Positions 17,208 to 25,742 of a stretch of DNA of 56,405 nt are shown here, piece after piece. Location of the stretch: contig DASYKU010000120.1 in NCBI GenBank assembly GCA_035995165.1, forward strand, positions 1-56,405. Reading direction: 5' to 3'. The number at the start of each line of letters is the position of its first letter. Within the stretch, counting starts at the first letter, position 1. The notes under the pieces are model-generated. The model was given only the letters and a program-made list of their open reading frames with translations, had not been told where the DNA came from and did not search any database. Made by a program: the position numbers and the translations under genes. This DNA comes from Mycobacteriales bacterium (GTDB lineage: Bacteria > Actinomycetota > Actinomycetes > Mycobacteriales > CADCTP01).

Positions 17208-18827
17208 GTGGACTCCCTCGCCCAGGACACGCTGCTCGGCGACCGCTACCGGCTCACCCGGCGGATCGCGATCGGCGGCATGGGCGAGGTCTGGCGGGCC
17301 GAGGACACCGTGCTGCACCGGGTGGTCGCGGTGAAGGTGCTCAAGAGCGAGCTGACCCAGGACCAGACCTTCCTGGAGCGGTTCCGGACCGAGGCCCGTA
17401 CGACCGCGTCGCTGCAGCACAACGGCATCGCGAACGTCTTCGACTACGGCGAGGTGACCGGGGCGTCCGACGACATCCCGGTCGCGTACCTGGTCATGGA
17501 GTACGTCGACGGGGAGCCGCTCTCGGCCCAGCTGGCCCGGGACGGGCGGCTGCCGGCGATCCGGGTGCTGGAGATCGTCCGGCAGGCCGCGCTAGCGCTG
17601 TCTGAGGCGCACCGGGCCGGGATGGTGCACCGGGACGTGAAGCCGGGCAACCTGCTCGTCCGGAAGTCGGACGGCGCGGTGAAGATCACCGACTTCGGGA
17701 TCGCCCGGGCCGCGGACGCGGTGCCGCTGACGCAGAACGGGATGGTCGTCGGGACCGCGCAGTACTTCTCCCCCGAGCAGGCCGAGGGGCGGGTCGTCGG
17801 GCCGCCCTCGGACGTGTACTCGCTGGGCGTCGTCGCGTACGAGTGCCTGGCCGGGCGGTTGCCGTTCGTGGCCGACTCACCGGTCACGGTGGCGATGATG
17901 CAGATCCGGGACGCGCCGCCGCCGCTGCCGCCGGACGTGCCGGGGCCGGTGCAGGCGCTGGTGATGCGGACGCTGGCCAAGGACCCGCGGCAGCGGTTCG
18001 CCGACGGGGGCGAGCTGGCGGACGCGGTCCGGGCCGTGCAGGAGGGACGCACCCCGTTCCCGGCCCCGCCGCCGCCCTACCCGCCGCCCGCTCCCGGGCC
18101 GGCCCCGGCTCAGCCGGTTCCGGGCCGGCAGTCGCCGGCGTCTCCCGGCCGGGCCTACGCACCCCAGAGCGGTGCCACCGGCCTCGGTGGCCCCCCGGCC
18201 GCCACCGGCCTCGGCGGCGCTCGAGGCGGCGCCCCCCAAGCCGGCGCCCCTCAAACCGGCGCCCCTCAAACCGGCGCCCCCCAAACCGGCGCCCCCCAAA
18301 CCGGCGCCCCCCAAACCGGCGCAACCGGACCCGGCGCAACCGGACCCGGCGGACCCCAAGGCGGCGCAACCGGACCCGGCGGACCGCAGAGCGGCGCTGC
18401 CGGGCTCGGCGGCCCCCAGAACGGCGCGGGTAGGCCTGCGGCGGGATCGGCGTATTCGGGTGCCCCGGCGGCCGGGTACACCGGCGGTCCGGGCGGGTTC
18501 GGCGCGGGTGAGTGGGCCGGTCCGGATGGGGTCGGGGGAACCAATCCGGCCCTGGCGTACCCGAACTGGACGCCGGCCCCGACCCCCGCCACCGGCTGGT
18601 CCACCGCCCCACCGGGTGACCGGCCCCGGCGCCGAAGCACCCGCCGCCCGCTCTGGATCGCGCTGGTGCTCCTGCTCGCGCTGATCCTGGCCGGGCTGAT
18701 CACCGTGATCATGTCCGAGCGCGGCGACGACGAGTCCGCCGGCCCGCGGACCACCGCCGTCTCCACGTACAGCCGACACTGGGACACTGAGGTTTCAATG
18801 GGTTCGAAGACGACGAGGGTTCGATGA
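17208..18827 (+). CDS. pknA: serine/threonine protein kinase PknA
   Basis: 539 residues. Kinase domain about 8-270: Gly-rich loop IGGMGEVWRA, Lys 43 in VAVKVL, catalytic Asp 143 in HRDVKPGN, DFG in TDFGIARA, and activation segment GTAQYFSPEQ. A low-complexity Gly/Pro/Ala linker (about 285-470) includes six tandem GAPQT/A units. A membrane segment lies at about 482-504, and a 35-residue extracellular tail has no PASTA domain. It controls cell shape and division by phosphorylating wall-synthesis proteins. GTG 17208 is preferred to the in-frame GTG 17190 inside pbpA. The end overlaps pknB (ATGA). Confidence 0.95.
   Translation: MDSLAQDTLLGDRYRLTRRIAIGGMGEVWRAEDTVLHRVVAVKVLKSELTQDQTFLERFRTEARTTASLQHNGIANVFDYGEVTGASDDIPVAYLVMEYVDGEPLSAQLARDGRLPAIRVLEIVRQAALALSEAHRAGMVHRDVKPGNLLVRKSDGAVKITDFGIARAADAVPLTQNGMVVGTAQYFSPEQAEGRVVGPPSDVYSLGVVAYECLAGRLPFVADSPVTVAMMQIRDAPPPLPPDVPGPVQALVMRTLAKDPRQRFADGGELADAVRAVQEGRTPFPAPPPPYPPPAPGPAPAQPVPGRQSPASPGRAYAPQSGATGLGGPPAATGLGGARGGAPQAGAPQTGAPQTGAPQTGAPQTGAPQTGATGPGATGPGGPQGGATGPGGPQSGAAGLGGPQNGAGRPAAGSAYSGAPAAGYTGGPGGFGAGEWAGPDGVGGTNPALAYPNWTPAPTPATGWSTAPPGDRPRRRSTRRPLWIALVLLLALILAGLITVIMSERGDDESAGPRTTAVSTYSRHWDTEVSMGSKTTRVR
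18228..18347 (+). repeat. 15-bp tandem repeats inside pknA
   Basis: Six copies of GGCGCCCCYCAARCC (18228-18317) are followed by two of GGCGCAACCGGACCC (18318-18347). The 15-bp period keeps the frame and encodes GAPQT/A units of the cytoplasmic linker, so copy number can change linker length without a frameshift. Confidence 0.9.
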
Positions 18828-20590
18828 CGACGCCACGCCTGCTGGGATCGCGGTACGAGATCGGCGAGATCCTCGGATACGGCGGCATGGCCGAGGTGCA
18901 CCGCGGCCGTGACGTCCGGCTCGGCCGTGAGGTCGCGGTCAAGGTGCTGCGGGCCGACCTGGCCCGCGACCCGTCGTTCCAGGCCCGCTTCCGCCGGGAG
19001 GCGCAGGCCGCCGCGTCCCTGAACCACCCGGCGATCGTCGCGGTCTACGACACCGGCGAAGAGGACATGCTGGGCAACCAGCCGTACATCGTCATGGAGT
19101 ACGTCGAGGGCCGCACCCTGCGCGACGTGCTGAAGATCGAGGGCCGGCTGATGCCGCGGCGGGCGATGGAGATCGTCGCCGATGTGTGCGCCGCCCTGGA
19201 CTTCTCCCACCGCAACGGCATCGTGCACCGCGACGTGAAGCCGGGCAACGTCATGATCACCCCGACCGGCGCGGTCAAGGTGATGGACTTCGGCATCGCC
19301 CGGGCGGTCGCGGACAACGCGGCCACCGTGACCCAGACCGCGGCCGTGATCGGCACCGCGCAGTACCTCTCCCCCGAGCAGGCCCGGGGCGAGAACGTGG
19401 ACGCCCGCTCGGACGTCTACTCGACCGGCGTGCTGCTGTTCGAGCTGATCACCGGCTCGCCTCCGTTCACCGGCGACTCCCCGGTCGCGGTCGCGTACCA
19501 GCACGTCCGGGAGAACGCGCCGCCGCCGTCCTCGCTCAACCCGGACGTGCCGCCCGAGCTGGACGCGATCGTGCTCAAGGCGATGGCGAAGAACCCGGCC
19601 AACCGCTACCAGTCCGCGGGTGAGATGCGGGCCGACCTGATCCGGGCGATCAACGGCCGGCCGGTCGAGGCCGAGCCGGTGATGACCGCGGACGAGGTCA
19701 CCACCGTCATGGGTGGCGGTCGCACCGGTCAGTACGGCGCGGCCGCGTACGGCACCGCCGCCAACGGCCGCCCGCCGACCGGGCCGGCCAAGCCGAAGCG
19801 CAGCCCCTGGTTCTGGGTCGCGATCGCCGTCGTCTGCCTGCTCGTGCTGGCCGGGGCCGCGTTCGGCACGATCCAGCTGCTCGGCGGTGGCAACGACGTC
19901 ACCGTGCCCGACGTCGTCGGGCAGCAGCAGGCCGCGGCCGAGCGCACGCTCAAGGACGCCGGCCTGGTCCCGGACTTCTCCACCACCTCCTCGACCCCGC
20001 AGCAGAAGGGCCAGGTGCTCAGCACCGATCCCGCGGCCGGCCTCGGGCGCAAGAAGGGCGCAGCGGTCTCGGTCGTGGTCGGCGCCGGGCCGGCCCAGAT
20101 CGCCCTGGACGACTACAAGGGCCTGTCGTACGACGACGCGGTCACCGCGCTGCGGGGCAAGAACCTCATCCCGGTCCGGCACGACGTCGACAGCGCCGCG
20201 CCGGTCGACCAGGTGATCAGCACCAACCCGGGCGCCGGGCAGAAGGTCACCGAGGGCGAGAAGATCACCCTCAACGTGAGCACCGGCAAGACCGCGCTGC
20301 CGGACGTGAAGGGGCTCTCCGAAGAGGCGGCCACGACCAAGCTCAACCAGGCCGGCTACACGAACATCACCCGCCAGGTCCAGCCGCCGCCGGACGACGA
20401 GGAAGCCGGCACGGTCTTCCGTACGGACCCGAACGCGGGTACGCCGGTGCCGAAGAGCCAGCAGATCACGCTGTTCATCGCCGCGGCCAAGCCGACACCG
20501 TCGCCGACCACCCCGTCGCCGACGCCGAGCCCGACCGGGTCACCCACCGGATCGCCGACCGGCACCCCCACCGGCAGCGCAACGCCGTAA
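18824..20590 (+). CDS. pknB: serine/threonine protein kinase PknB with PASTA domains
   Basis: 588 residues. Kinase domain about 8-270: GYGGMAEVHRG, Lys 40 in VAVKVL, Asp 137 in HRDVKPGNV, MDFGIARAV, GTAQYLSPEQ. The membrane segment (about 328-350) is followed by three PASTA repeats (VPDVVGQQ, LDDYKGLS, LPDVKGLS) to about 552, then a Thr/Pro/Ser-rich tail. PASTA domains sense muropeptides or lipid II outside the cell; the kinase regulates wall synthesis and division. Three PASTA domains is fewer than the four common in actinobacterial PknB. Last gene of the operon, followed by a strong terminator. Confidence 0.97.
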   Translation: MTTPRLLGSRYEIGEILGYGGMAEVHRGRDVRLGREVAVKVLRADLARDPSFQARFRREAQAAASLNHPAIVAVYDTGEEDMLGNQPYIVMEYVEGRTLRDVLKIEGRLMPRRAMEIVADVCAALDFSHRNGIVHRDVKPGNVMITPTGAVKVMDFGIARAVADNAATVTQTAAVIGTAQYLSPEQARGENVDARSDVYSTGVLLFELITGSPPFTGDSPVAVAYQHVRENAPPPSSLNPDVPPELDAIVLKAMAKNPANRYQSAGEMRADLIRAINGRPVEAEPVMTADEVTTVMGGGRTGQYGAAAYGTAANGRPPTGPAKPKRSPWFWVAIAVVCLLVLAGAAFGTIQLLGGGNDVTVPDVVGQQQAAAERTLKDAGLVPDFSTTSSTPQQKGQVLSTDPAAGLGRKKGAAVSVVVGAGPAQIALDDYKGLSYDDAVTALRGKNLIPVRHDVDSAAPVDQVISTNPGAGQKVTEGEKITLNVSTGKTALPDVKGLSEEAATTKLNQAGYTNITRQVQPPPDDEEAGTVFRTDPNAGTPVPKSQQITLFIAAAKPTPSPTTPSPTPSPTGSPTGSPTGTPTGSATP

Positions 20591-20597
20591 CGCCGAA

Positions 20598-20624
20598 CCG
20601 GCCGCCCCTTCCGGGGGCGGCCGG
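20598..20624 (+). terminator. intrinsic-type hairpin after pknB
   Basis: CCGGCCGCCCC-TTCC-GGGGGCGGCCGG forms an 11-bp GC stem 7 bp after the pknB stop. It probably ends the fhaA-pknB operon. No long U-tract. Confidence 0.85.
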
Positions 20625-20642
20625 TCGTGTCGTCGAGGCGAG

Positions 20643-20741
20643 GCTCAGACCGCGCCGGTTCTCAGACCGCGCCGGTTCCCAGACCGCGCCGCCGGGCCGA
20701 GGCTCAAACCGCGGCGGTTGGGCTGAGTCTCAGACCGCGCT
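20643..20741. repeat. degenerate 17-bp repeats copying the pabA 3' end
   Basis: CTCAGACCGCGCCGGTT occurs at 20643 and 20660, with weaker copies at 20677 (CCCAGACCGCGCCG) and 20703 (CTCAAACCGCGGCGGTT). The pabA gene itself ends with CTCAGACCGCGC at 20729, including its TGA read on the minus strand. The repeats thus look like copies of the gene end placed downstream of it. Confidence 0.8.
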
Positions 20742-21377
20742 GAAGGCGGTGTGGCGCAGCGCGTCCATCTCGGCCGCCAGGGCCGGCGCCTTGTCCCGGG
20801 CCGACGGATCACCGCAGGTCGCCAGCCAGTTCGCGAGCATGACGTGCCCGGACTCGGTGAGCACAGACTCGGGGTGGAATTGCACGCCCTCGATCGGCAG
20901 CGTCGTGTGCCGCATCGCCATCACCACGCCCGACGCGGTCCGCCCGGTCACCTCGAGCTCGGGCGGCATCGTCTCCTCGACCACCGCGAGCGAGTGGTAG
21001 CGGGTCGCGATGAACGGGTCCGGCAGCCCGGCCAGCACCCCGGCGCCCTTGTGGTACACCTCGCTGGTCTTGCCGTGCAGCAGCTCCGGCGCCCGGGTCA
21101 CGGTCGCGCCGAACGCGACACCGATGGCCTGATGGCCCAGGCAGACCCCGAGCAGCGGCAATCCCCGCTCCGCGCACACCGACACGATCGGCACGCTGAT
21201 CCCGGCCGACTCCGGCGTGCTCGGCCCGGGGCTGGTGAGCACGCCGTCGAAGCCGTCGACCTCCTCCGGCGCCATCTCGTCGTTGCGCCGGACCACGGTC
21301 TCCGCACCCAGCTGGGCCAGGTAGTGCACGAGGTTGTAGACGAAGCTGTCGTAGTTGTCGACGACGAGAACGCGCAT
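20730..21377 (-). CDS. pabA: aminodeoxychorismate/anthranilate synthase glutamine amidotransferase
   Basis: 215 residues, class I glutamine amidotransferase. Catalytic triad: Cys 79 (GVCLGHQ), His 168 and Glu 170 (FHPES); oxyanion and substrate motifs VLTSPGPSTPES and RYHSLAV. It supplies ammonia to PabB (folate) or TrpE (tryptophan); one subunit often serves both. The location beside pknB and a sortase matches pabA/trpG of other actinobacteria. It lies 12 bp after a small membrane protein gene and is probably the last gene of the DUF881-sortase operon. Confidence 0.94.
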   Translation of the reverse strand: MRVLVVDNYDSFVYNLVHYLAQLGAETVVRRNDEMAPEEVDGFDGVLTSPGPSTPESAGISVPIVSVCAERGLPLLGVCLGHQAIGVAFGATVTRAPELLHGKTSEVYHKGAGVLAGLPDPFIATRYHSLAVVEETMPPELEVTGRTASGVVMAMRHTTLPIEGVQFHPESVLTESGHVMLANWLATCGDPSARDKAPALAAEMDALRHTAFSAV

Positions 21378-21389
21378 CGTCCCGACCTC

Positions 21390-21548
21390 CTACTGGTCCA
21401 CGGTCACGTCGTTGAACGGCAGCCGCGGCTCAACGTACGGGAACACCACCAGGAACAGCAGCGCCACCACGGCCGCCACCAGTATGGCCGAGCCGATCAG
21501 CTTGCCGGGCAGACCGCCGGGCAGCTTGTGCCAGATCCAGACGTACAC
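21390..21548 (-). CDS. small conserved membrane protein next to sortase
   Basis: 52 residues: a short aromatic N-terminus (VYVWIWHKLPG), a single membrane segment (about 18-38, IGSAILVAAVVALLFLVVF) and a short end PYVEPRLPFNDVTVDQ. The ending resembles small proteins encoded between pabA and class E sortases in other actinomycetes. GTG 21548 has GGAGGG 7 nt upstream; longer forms in the same frame lack such a site. Function unknown; the position suggests a link with the sortase. Confidence 0.78.
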   Translation of the reverse strand: MYVWIWHKLPGGLPGKLIGSAILVAAVVALLFLVVFPYVEPRLPFNDVTVDQ

Positions 21549-21561
21549 GTCCTGCCCTCCC

Positions 21562-24500
21562 CTACTTGCCCGACATGGCCGGCGGTGCACCCTTGCTCAC
21601 CGGGTACGGCGCGCCGTCCTGGATCGCGTGGACCACCATCCGCTGCCGGGCCGAGAACTTCGGATGGCAGGTCGTGAGCGTGAGCATCCTGCGGGTCGGC
21701 TGCGCCCCGGGCTTGTCCGGCACGGGCGCGATCACCCCGACGTTCGTGGGGTCGACGATCTCCCGGCCCGGGATGCCGAGCGAGGTCAGCTTCTCCGGGT
21801 CGCCGGTCCGGGTGTCGCCCAGCACCCGGTACGTGTACCAGTAGTCCTTGGTCCGGATCACGATCGCGGAGCCGGCCTTGAGCTTGTCCAGGTTGAGGAA
21901 CGGCGAGCCCTTGCCGACCCGGTGCCCGGCGATCGCGACGTTGCCGACCGCGCCCGGCAGCGGCGTCCCGACGTAGTGGCCGGGGCCCTCGTTGAGCTCG
22001 TTCACGCCGGTGCCCTCGACGACCGAGTAGACGTAGTCGGTGCCGAAGTCCGGCATGTAGATCAACGCGAAGGCGTCACCCAGCGGCAGCGACGCGATCT
22101 TCTCGCCCGGCTTGGCCGGGCCGGCCGCGACCGTCGGGTCGTCGCCGTCGTCCCACTGCTTCTCCAGCGCGGTCGTCAGCCGGTGCTGGGTGCGGTGGTT
22201 GACCAGGTTGGTGAACCAGACCTCGTACGCGGCCAGCAGCAGCAGGACCATGCCGAGGGTCAGGAAGGTCTGGCCGATGCCGCGGATGAACGTCCGGATC
22301 CGGTCGCCGATCGTGTGCCGGTGCGGCGTCTTGTCTCCTCCGCCACCACCACGGCCGCCGCCACCGCCGCCCTCGTCCGGTGGCTCGCCGCCGCCGCCAC
22401 CACCTCCGCCGGCCCTGGTGCCGGCCGGCACGCGTTCCTCGGCTCGTTCCTCGATCCGCTCGGGCCGGACGTCCTGACCGCGCTGCCGGCGCCGGTCGGG
22501 CGCCGCGACGCCGTCCCGGTCCTGCAGGCTCCAGGCCCCGATGTCGAACGGACCGATGACCTCGGTCGGTTCCTCCACGCCGTCCCCCCGTTGCATCCCC
22601 CGCCGGTCCGCGACGTCCTGGTCGGCCTCCGACCGGACCGGCCGACCGGCCGTCCAGTCCGTGCCCACCCGGTCGACCCCCGTCGAACCGTCCTGCTCGG
22701 GCCGCGGCTCCCCCGGCGCAGCGGGCGCCTCCGGAGCGGGCCGCGCGGGGAGATCGACCGCCGGAAGGCTCTGGTCCGCGGTCGGGTCGACCGGACGCCA
22801 CGTCCGGTCCGCTGCGGGGTCCGCGGAGCGTGAGGTGCGGTCCGCTGACGGTTCCGCGTGGTGTGCGGTGCGGTGCGCTGCGGGGCGCGGGGTTGGGTCC
22901 GCGGTCGCATCGGCGGGGATGGAGTCGGCGATCGGGGGTGGGGGTGCGCTGCGGGTCCAGAGGCCGGTGGCGCGGGGCGGCGCGACCGGTGCGGGATCGT
23001 GCGGGTTCGCGCCCGTGCTGCCGGCACCGGCCCGGGACGGCGCCGCCGGGCTGCCCCAGCCGCGCTCGGGCGGCGCCGAGCGGCGCTGCTCGTCCGGCAC
23101 CGCCAGCGGCGGCGGTCCCCACTGCGACATGAATGTCGTCGCCTCGTCGATCCCCGCCGCGCCCCGCTCCTCGGGACGGTCCTGCGCGCCGTCGACCGGC
23201 GGCAGCACCTGCGCCCACCCGCTCACCACCGGCGCGCTCGTCTCGTCATCGGACCGCTCCACCGGCGACCAGCCCGGCACCCCCGGCCGCGCAACCTCGT
23301 CACCCGAGCGCTCCACCGGACGCCACGGTGGCGCTCCCGACCGGCCAGCCTCGTCGCCCGAGCGAGCCACGGGCGGCCAGACCGGCGGACCCGGCCGCGG
23401 CGCGGGCTCGACCTCCGGCCGGTTCCACCCGGCGATCAGCCCACCGGCCGCGGGCCGCCGCGGGATCTCGGTCTCTTCCCGGAACGCGGCCGCCGGCGGC
23501 ACCGCCTCGTCCGACGCCGGTTCGTCCACCGACCGCGGCGACGCCCACGGGTCGGCCGGCCGCCGCTCGGACGGCGCCCACGGCGTCGACACCGGCGGCA
23601 ACGCCCCGCCCGCGGACGCACCAGTCTCAGACACCGCCGCACTCGAGCCGATCGCACCCGAGCCGTCGGCACCGGCAGCCGGTACACCGCCGGTCGACCC
23701 CGGCTCAGCCTGCGTCGGCGGGGCAGCAAACCGCGAGGACCGCTGTGCCGGCGGGGCAGCGGGCGCATCGAACCGGTCCGACGCGGAGCCGGAGGACAGC
23801 CCCTCAGCCGTCGGCTCGGTAAAACCAGTCGGCCCGGCAGCGCCGTCCGACGCCGACGGCGGTACCCGGGGCGCAGCAGAACCAGTCGACCGCCCGGCGG
23901 ACCCGGCAGATGTCGACGGTGCGGAGGGTGCTGGAGGCGTAACAAAATCGGCCGAGCCGGCCGACACGGGCGGCGCGAGGGGCGCCGGCGGCGGGGCGAG
24001 ACCGGCCGGCAGCACCGGCGCGGTCTGGGCCGGTAGCACCGGCGGATGCGGCGCCCAGCGCGGCGCACTCGACAGCGGCTCGTCCGGCTCCCGCAACCGC
24101 TCCACCCGCGGCCGCCGCTTCGGCGGCTGGAACAGCGACGCGCCCCCCGGGCTCACCGCCACCCCGAACGGCGGTAGCGGCACCTGCGGAACCCGCCGCG
24201 GCAACGGCGGCACCGAAGAACCAGCAGCAGAAGGCGCAGGCGCAGCGGGAGACACGGCCGCCGCACCCTGGCTCGTGACGTCCCCCGCCCCGCTCCCGGC
24301 GTCCCCGTCCCCCGGTACGCGCTGAGCCGTACCGGACCGCCGCTCCCCATCCTGCCTGGCCGGAGGCTCCTCGCGCACACTCGGTGACGAAGCATTACCG
24401 AAAGTGTCAGGATCCGGAGGCACGGACGGGTCGGATTCCGGCGTCCGCGGCGGCGAGAACCAGGAGTACGGCTGCCGCGCCCCCCGGGCCGGCTCCTCCG

Positions 24501-24609
24501 GCTCGGGCGTCCGCGGCGTCGGCACGTGCGCCTCCGGCTCCGTGGAGGACCCGGACGGCGATGGGGGTGGTGATCCGCCCACCCACTCAGGCGGCATCCA
24601 GAGCGTCAC
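21562..24609 (-). CDS. class E sortase with a giant disordered N-terminal region
   Basis: 1015 residues. Residues about 1-775 are Pro/Ser/Ala/Glu/Arg-rich with no visible domain, then a Gly-rich stretch. A membrane segment lies at about 781-801 and a sortase domain at about 830-1005 with His 896 (IAGHR), Cys 981 (TLTTCHPKF) and Arg at about 988-990. Class E sortases cleave LAxTG-like signals and attach proteins to peptidoglycan outside the cell. The membrane segment puts the long tail in the cytoplasm. The GTG start overlaps the DUF881 stop (GTGA), which supports the full length. Typical class E enzymes are about 200-400 residues. Confidence 0.85.
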   Translation of the reverse strand: MTLWMPPEWVGGSPPPSPSGSSTEPEAHVPTPRTPEPEEPARGARQPYSWFSPPRTPESDPSVPPDPDTFGNASSPSVREEPPARQDGERRSGTAQRVPGDGDAGSGAGDVTSQGAAAVSPAAPAPSAAGSSVPPLPRRVPQVPLPPFGVAVSPGGASLFQPPKRRPRVERLREPDEPLSSAPRWAPHPPVLPAQTAPVLPAGLAPPPAPLAPPVSAGSADFVTPPAPSAPSTSAGSAGRSTGSAAPRVPPSASDGAAGPTGFTEPTAEGLSSGSASDRFDAPAAPPAQRSSRFAAPPTQAEPGSTGGVPAAGADGSGAIGSSAAVSETGASAGGALPPVSTPWAPSERRPADPWASPRSVDEPASDEAVPPAAAFREETEIPRRPAAGGLIAGWNRPEVEPAPRPGPPVWPPVARSGDEAGRSGAPPWRPVERSGDEVARPGVPGWSPVERSDDETSAPVVSGWAQVLPPVDGAQDRPEERGAAGIDEATTFMSQWGPPPLAVPDEQRRSAPPERGWGSPAAPSRAGAGSTGANPHDPAPVAPPRATGLWTRSAPPPPIADSIPADATADPTPRPAAHRTAHHAEPSADRTSRSADPAADRTWRPVDPTADQSLPAVDLPARPAPEAPAAPGEPRPEQDGSTGVDRVGTDWTAGRPVRSEADQDVADRRGMQRGDGVEEPTEVIGPFDIGAWSLQDRDGVAAPDRRRQRGQDVRPERIEERAEERVPAGTRAGGGGGGGGEPPDEGGGGGGRGGGGGDKTPHRHTIGDRIRTFIRGIGQTFLTLGMVLLLLAAYEVWFTNLVNHRTQHRLTTALEKQWDDGDDPTVAAGPAKPGEKIASLPLGDAFALIYMPDFGTDYVYSVVEGTGVNELNEGPGHYVGTPLPGAVGNVAIAGHRVGKGSPFLNLDKLKAGSAIVIRTKDYWYTYRVLGDTRTGDPEKLTSLGIPGREIVDPTNVGVIAPVPDKPGAQPTRRMLTLTTCHPKFSARQRMVVHAIQDGAPYPVSKGAPPAMSGK

Positions 24610-25367
24610 TCCGGCACCGCCTCGGCGTAGCCGAGCCGGACCGGACCGTCGTACCCGGAAAGGGTCACCTCGCGCTCGTCCTTCACCTCGTAGCCCAGAC
24701 CGAAATAGTCCACGGCCTCGCGGTAGAGCCGGACCCCGGGTTCGATGTCGAGGGCCGCCCGTAACCTGGTCGGGTCACCCACGGCGGTGACCTGGAACGG
24801 CGGCGAGTACGTCCGGCCGTAAAGAAGCAGCACGTTTCCGACACAGCGGACCGCGCCGGTGGTGATCAGCCGCTGCCCCATCACGGCGAGCCCGTCGGCG
24901 CCGCCGGCCCACAGCGCGTTCACCACGGACTGCACGTCCTGCTGGTGGACGATCACGTCGTCCGGTCGGGCGTTGGGCGGCAGCGACCCGTCCGGGCGCC
25001 GCGGCGCGTCGTTCAGGCTGACGCTCAGGCCGCCGCCGCGCAGCGACTGCAGCCCGACCTGGGTCTCCAGCTTCTGGCTCTGGGTCCGGACGGTGCCGAC
25101 GCGGCCGTCCTTGGTCGCCGCCTCCTTCTCCAGCGCGTCGACCTGTTTCTGCAGCGCGACGACCCGGTCGCTGGCGTCGTTGACCGTCTTCTCCTGGGCC
25201 GAGATGAGCTGGGTCAGCTCGACCCGCCGGCCCGCGCGGAGGTCCGTACCCTGGGCTGTCTCGGCGCTGGTCGCGAACAGGACACCCGCGGCGAGGGCGA
25301 TCACCGGGACCAGCACCCGCCAGACGGGTCGCCGGGAGCCGCGTCCCGACCCTCGACCGGCGCTCAT
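24606..25367 (-). CDS. DUF881 family membrane protein
   Basis: 253 residues. A basic N-terminus, a membrane segment (about 17-35), a coiled coil (about 48-95, QEKTVNDASDRVVALQKQ) and an extracellular DUF881 domain with SLNDAPRR, VNALWAGGADGLAVMGQRL and YFGLGYEV. The family is widespread in actinobacteria and Firmicutes near division genes, but its role is unknown. ATG 25367 is only 8 nt from a TAGCCT hexamer and has no ribosome site, suggesting a leaderless operon start. Divergent from crgA; coupled to the sortase. Confidence 0.92.
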   Translation of the reverse strand: MSAGRGSGRGSRRPVWRVLVPVIALAAGVLFATSAETAQGTDLRAGRRVELTQLISAQEKTVNDASDRVVALQKQVDALEKEAATKDGRVGTVRTQSQKLETQVGLQSLRGGGLSVSLNDAPRRPDGSLPPNARPDDVIVHQQDVQSVVNALWAGGADGLAVMGQRLITTGAVRCVGNVLLLYGRTYSPPFQVTAVGDPTRLRAALDIEPGVRLYREAVDYFGLGYEVKDEREVTLSGYDGPVRLGYAEAVPE

Positions 25368-25373
25368 CGGCGA

Positions 25374-25382
25374 CTAGGCTAG
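25374..25382. promoter_or_regulatory. overlapping divergent -10 boxes (DUF881 operon / crgA)
   Basis: CTAGGCTAG reads TAGGCT on the plus strand (25375-25380; upstream TCGACC at 25353 with a 16-bp spacer) and TAGCCT on the minus strand, 8 nt before the DUF881 ATG. One element may thus serve both directions. Confidence 0.6.
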
Positions 25383-25409
25383 TGGCAGGCAGCACAGGAG
25401 GAGTCGAAG

Positions 25410-25688
25410 GTGCCCAAGTCGAAGGTTCGCAAGCGCGCTGTGTACACACCCCCGACGGATGTGCTGCCCTCTCCGTCCCGGGCCGCCGTCAGTCGGCGCA
25501 AGGGACCCAGCCCCACCTGGTATCCGGTGACGATGCTGGTCCTGATGGTGGTCGGGCTGGCGTACATCGCGGTGTTCTACCTGGCCGGCGAGAAGATCCC
25601 GGTCATGCGGGACCTCAACTCGTGGAACTTCGCCATCGGCTTCGGCCTCATGGTGAGCGGCCTGTTCATGGCCGTTCGCTGGCGTTGA
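25410..25688 (+). CDS. crgA: cell division protein CrgA
   Basis: 92 residues. A basic N-terminus (MPKSKVRKRAVYTPP) and two membrane segments (about 40-60 and 70-88), the latter NFAIGFGLMVSGLFMAVRW. CrgA is a small actinobacterial membrane protein that interacts with FtsZ and septal wall enzymes to time division. GTG start with AGGAGGAG about 8 nt upstream. It sits beside DUF881, pabA and the PknA/PknB cluster as in Mycobacterium. Confidence 0.96.
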   Translation: MPKSKVRKRAVYTPPTDVLPSPSRAAVSRRKGPSPTWYPVTMLVLMVVGLAYIAVFYLAGEKIPVMRDLNSWNFAIGFGLMVSGLFMAVRWR

Positions 25689-25742
25689 CCCGGCCGTCGC
25701 GGCCCACCGGCATAATCACACCGGTGTTGTTCGTCCCCAGAT

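Noticed and set aside
18228-18347. CRISPR array
   Set aside because: Repeats are 15 bp without spacers and encode protein in frame within pknA.
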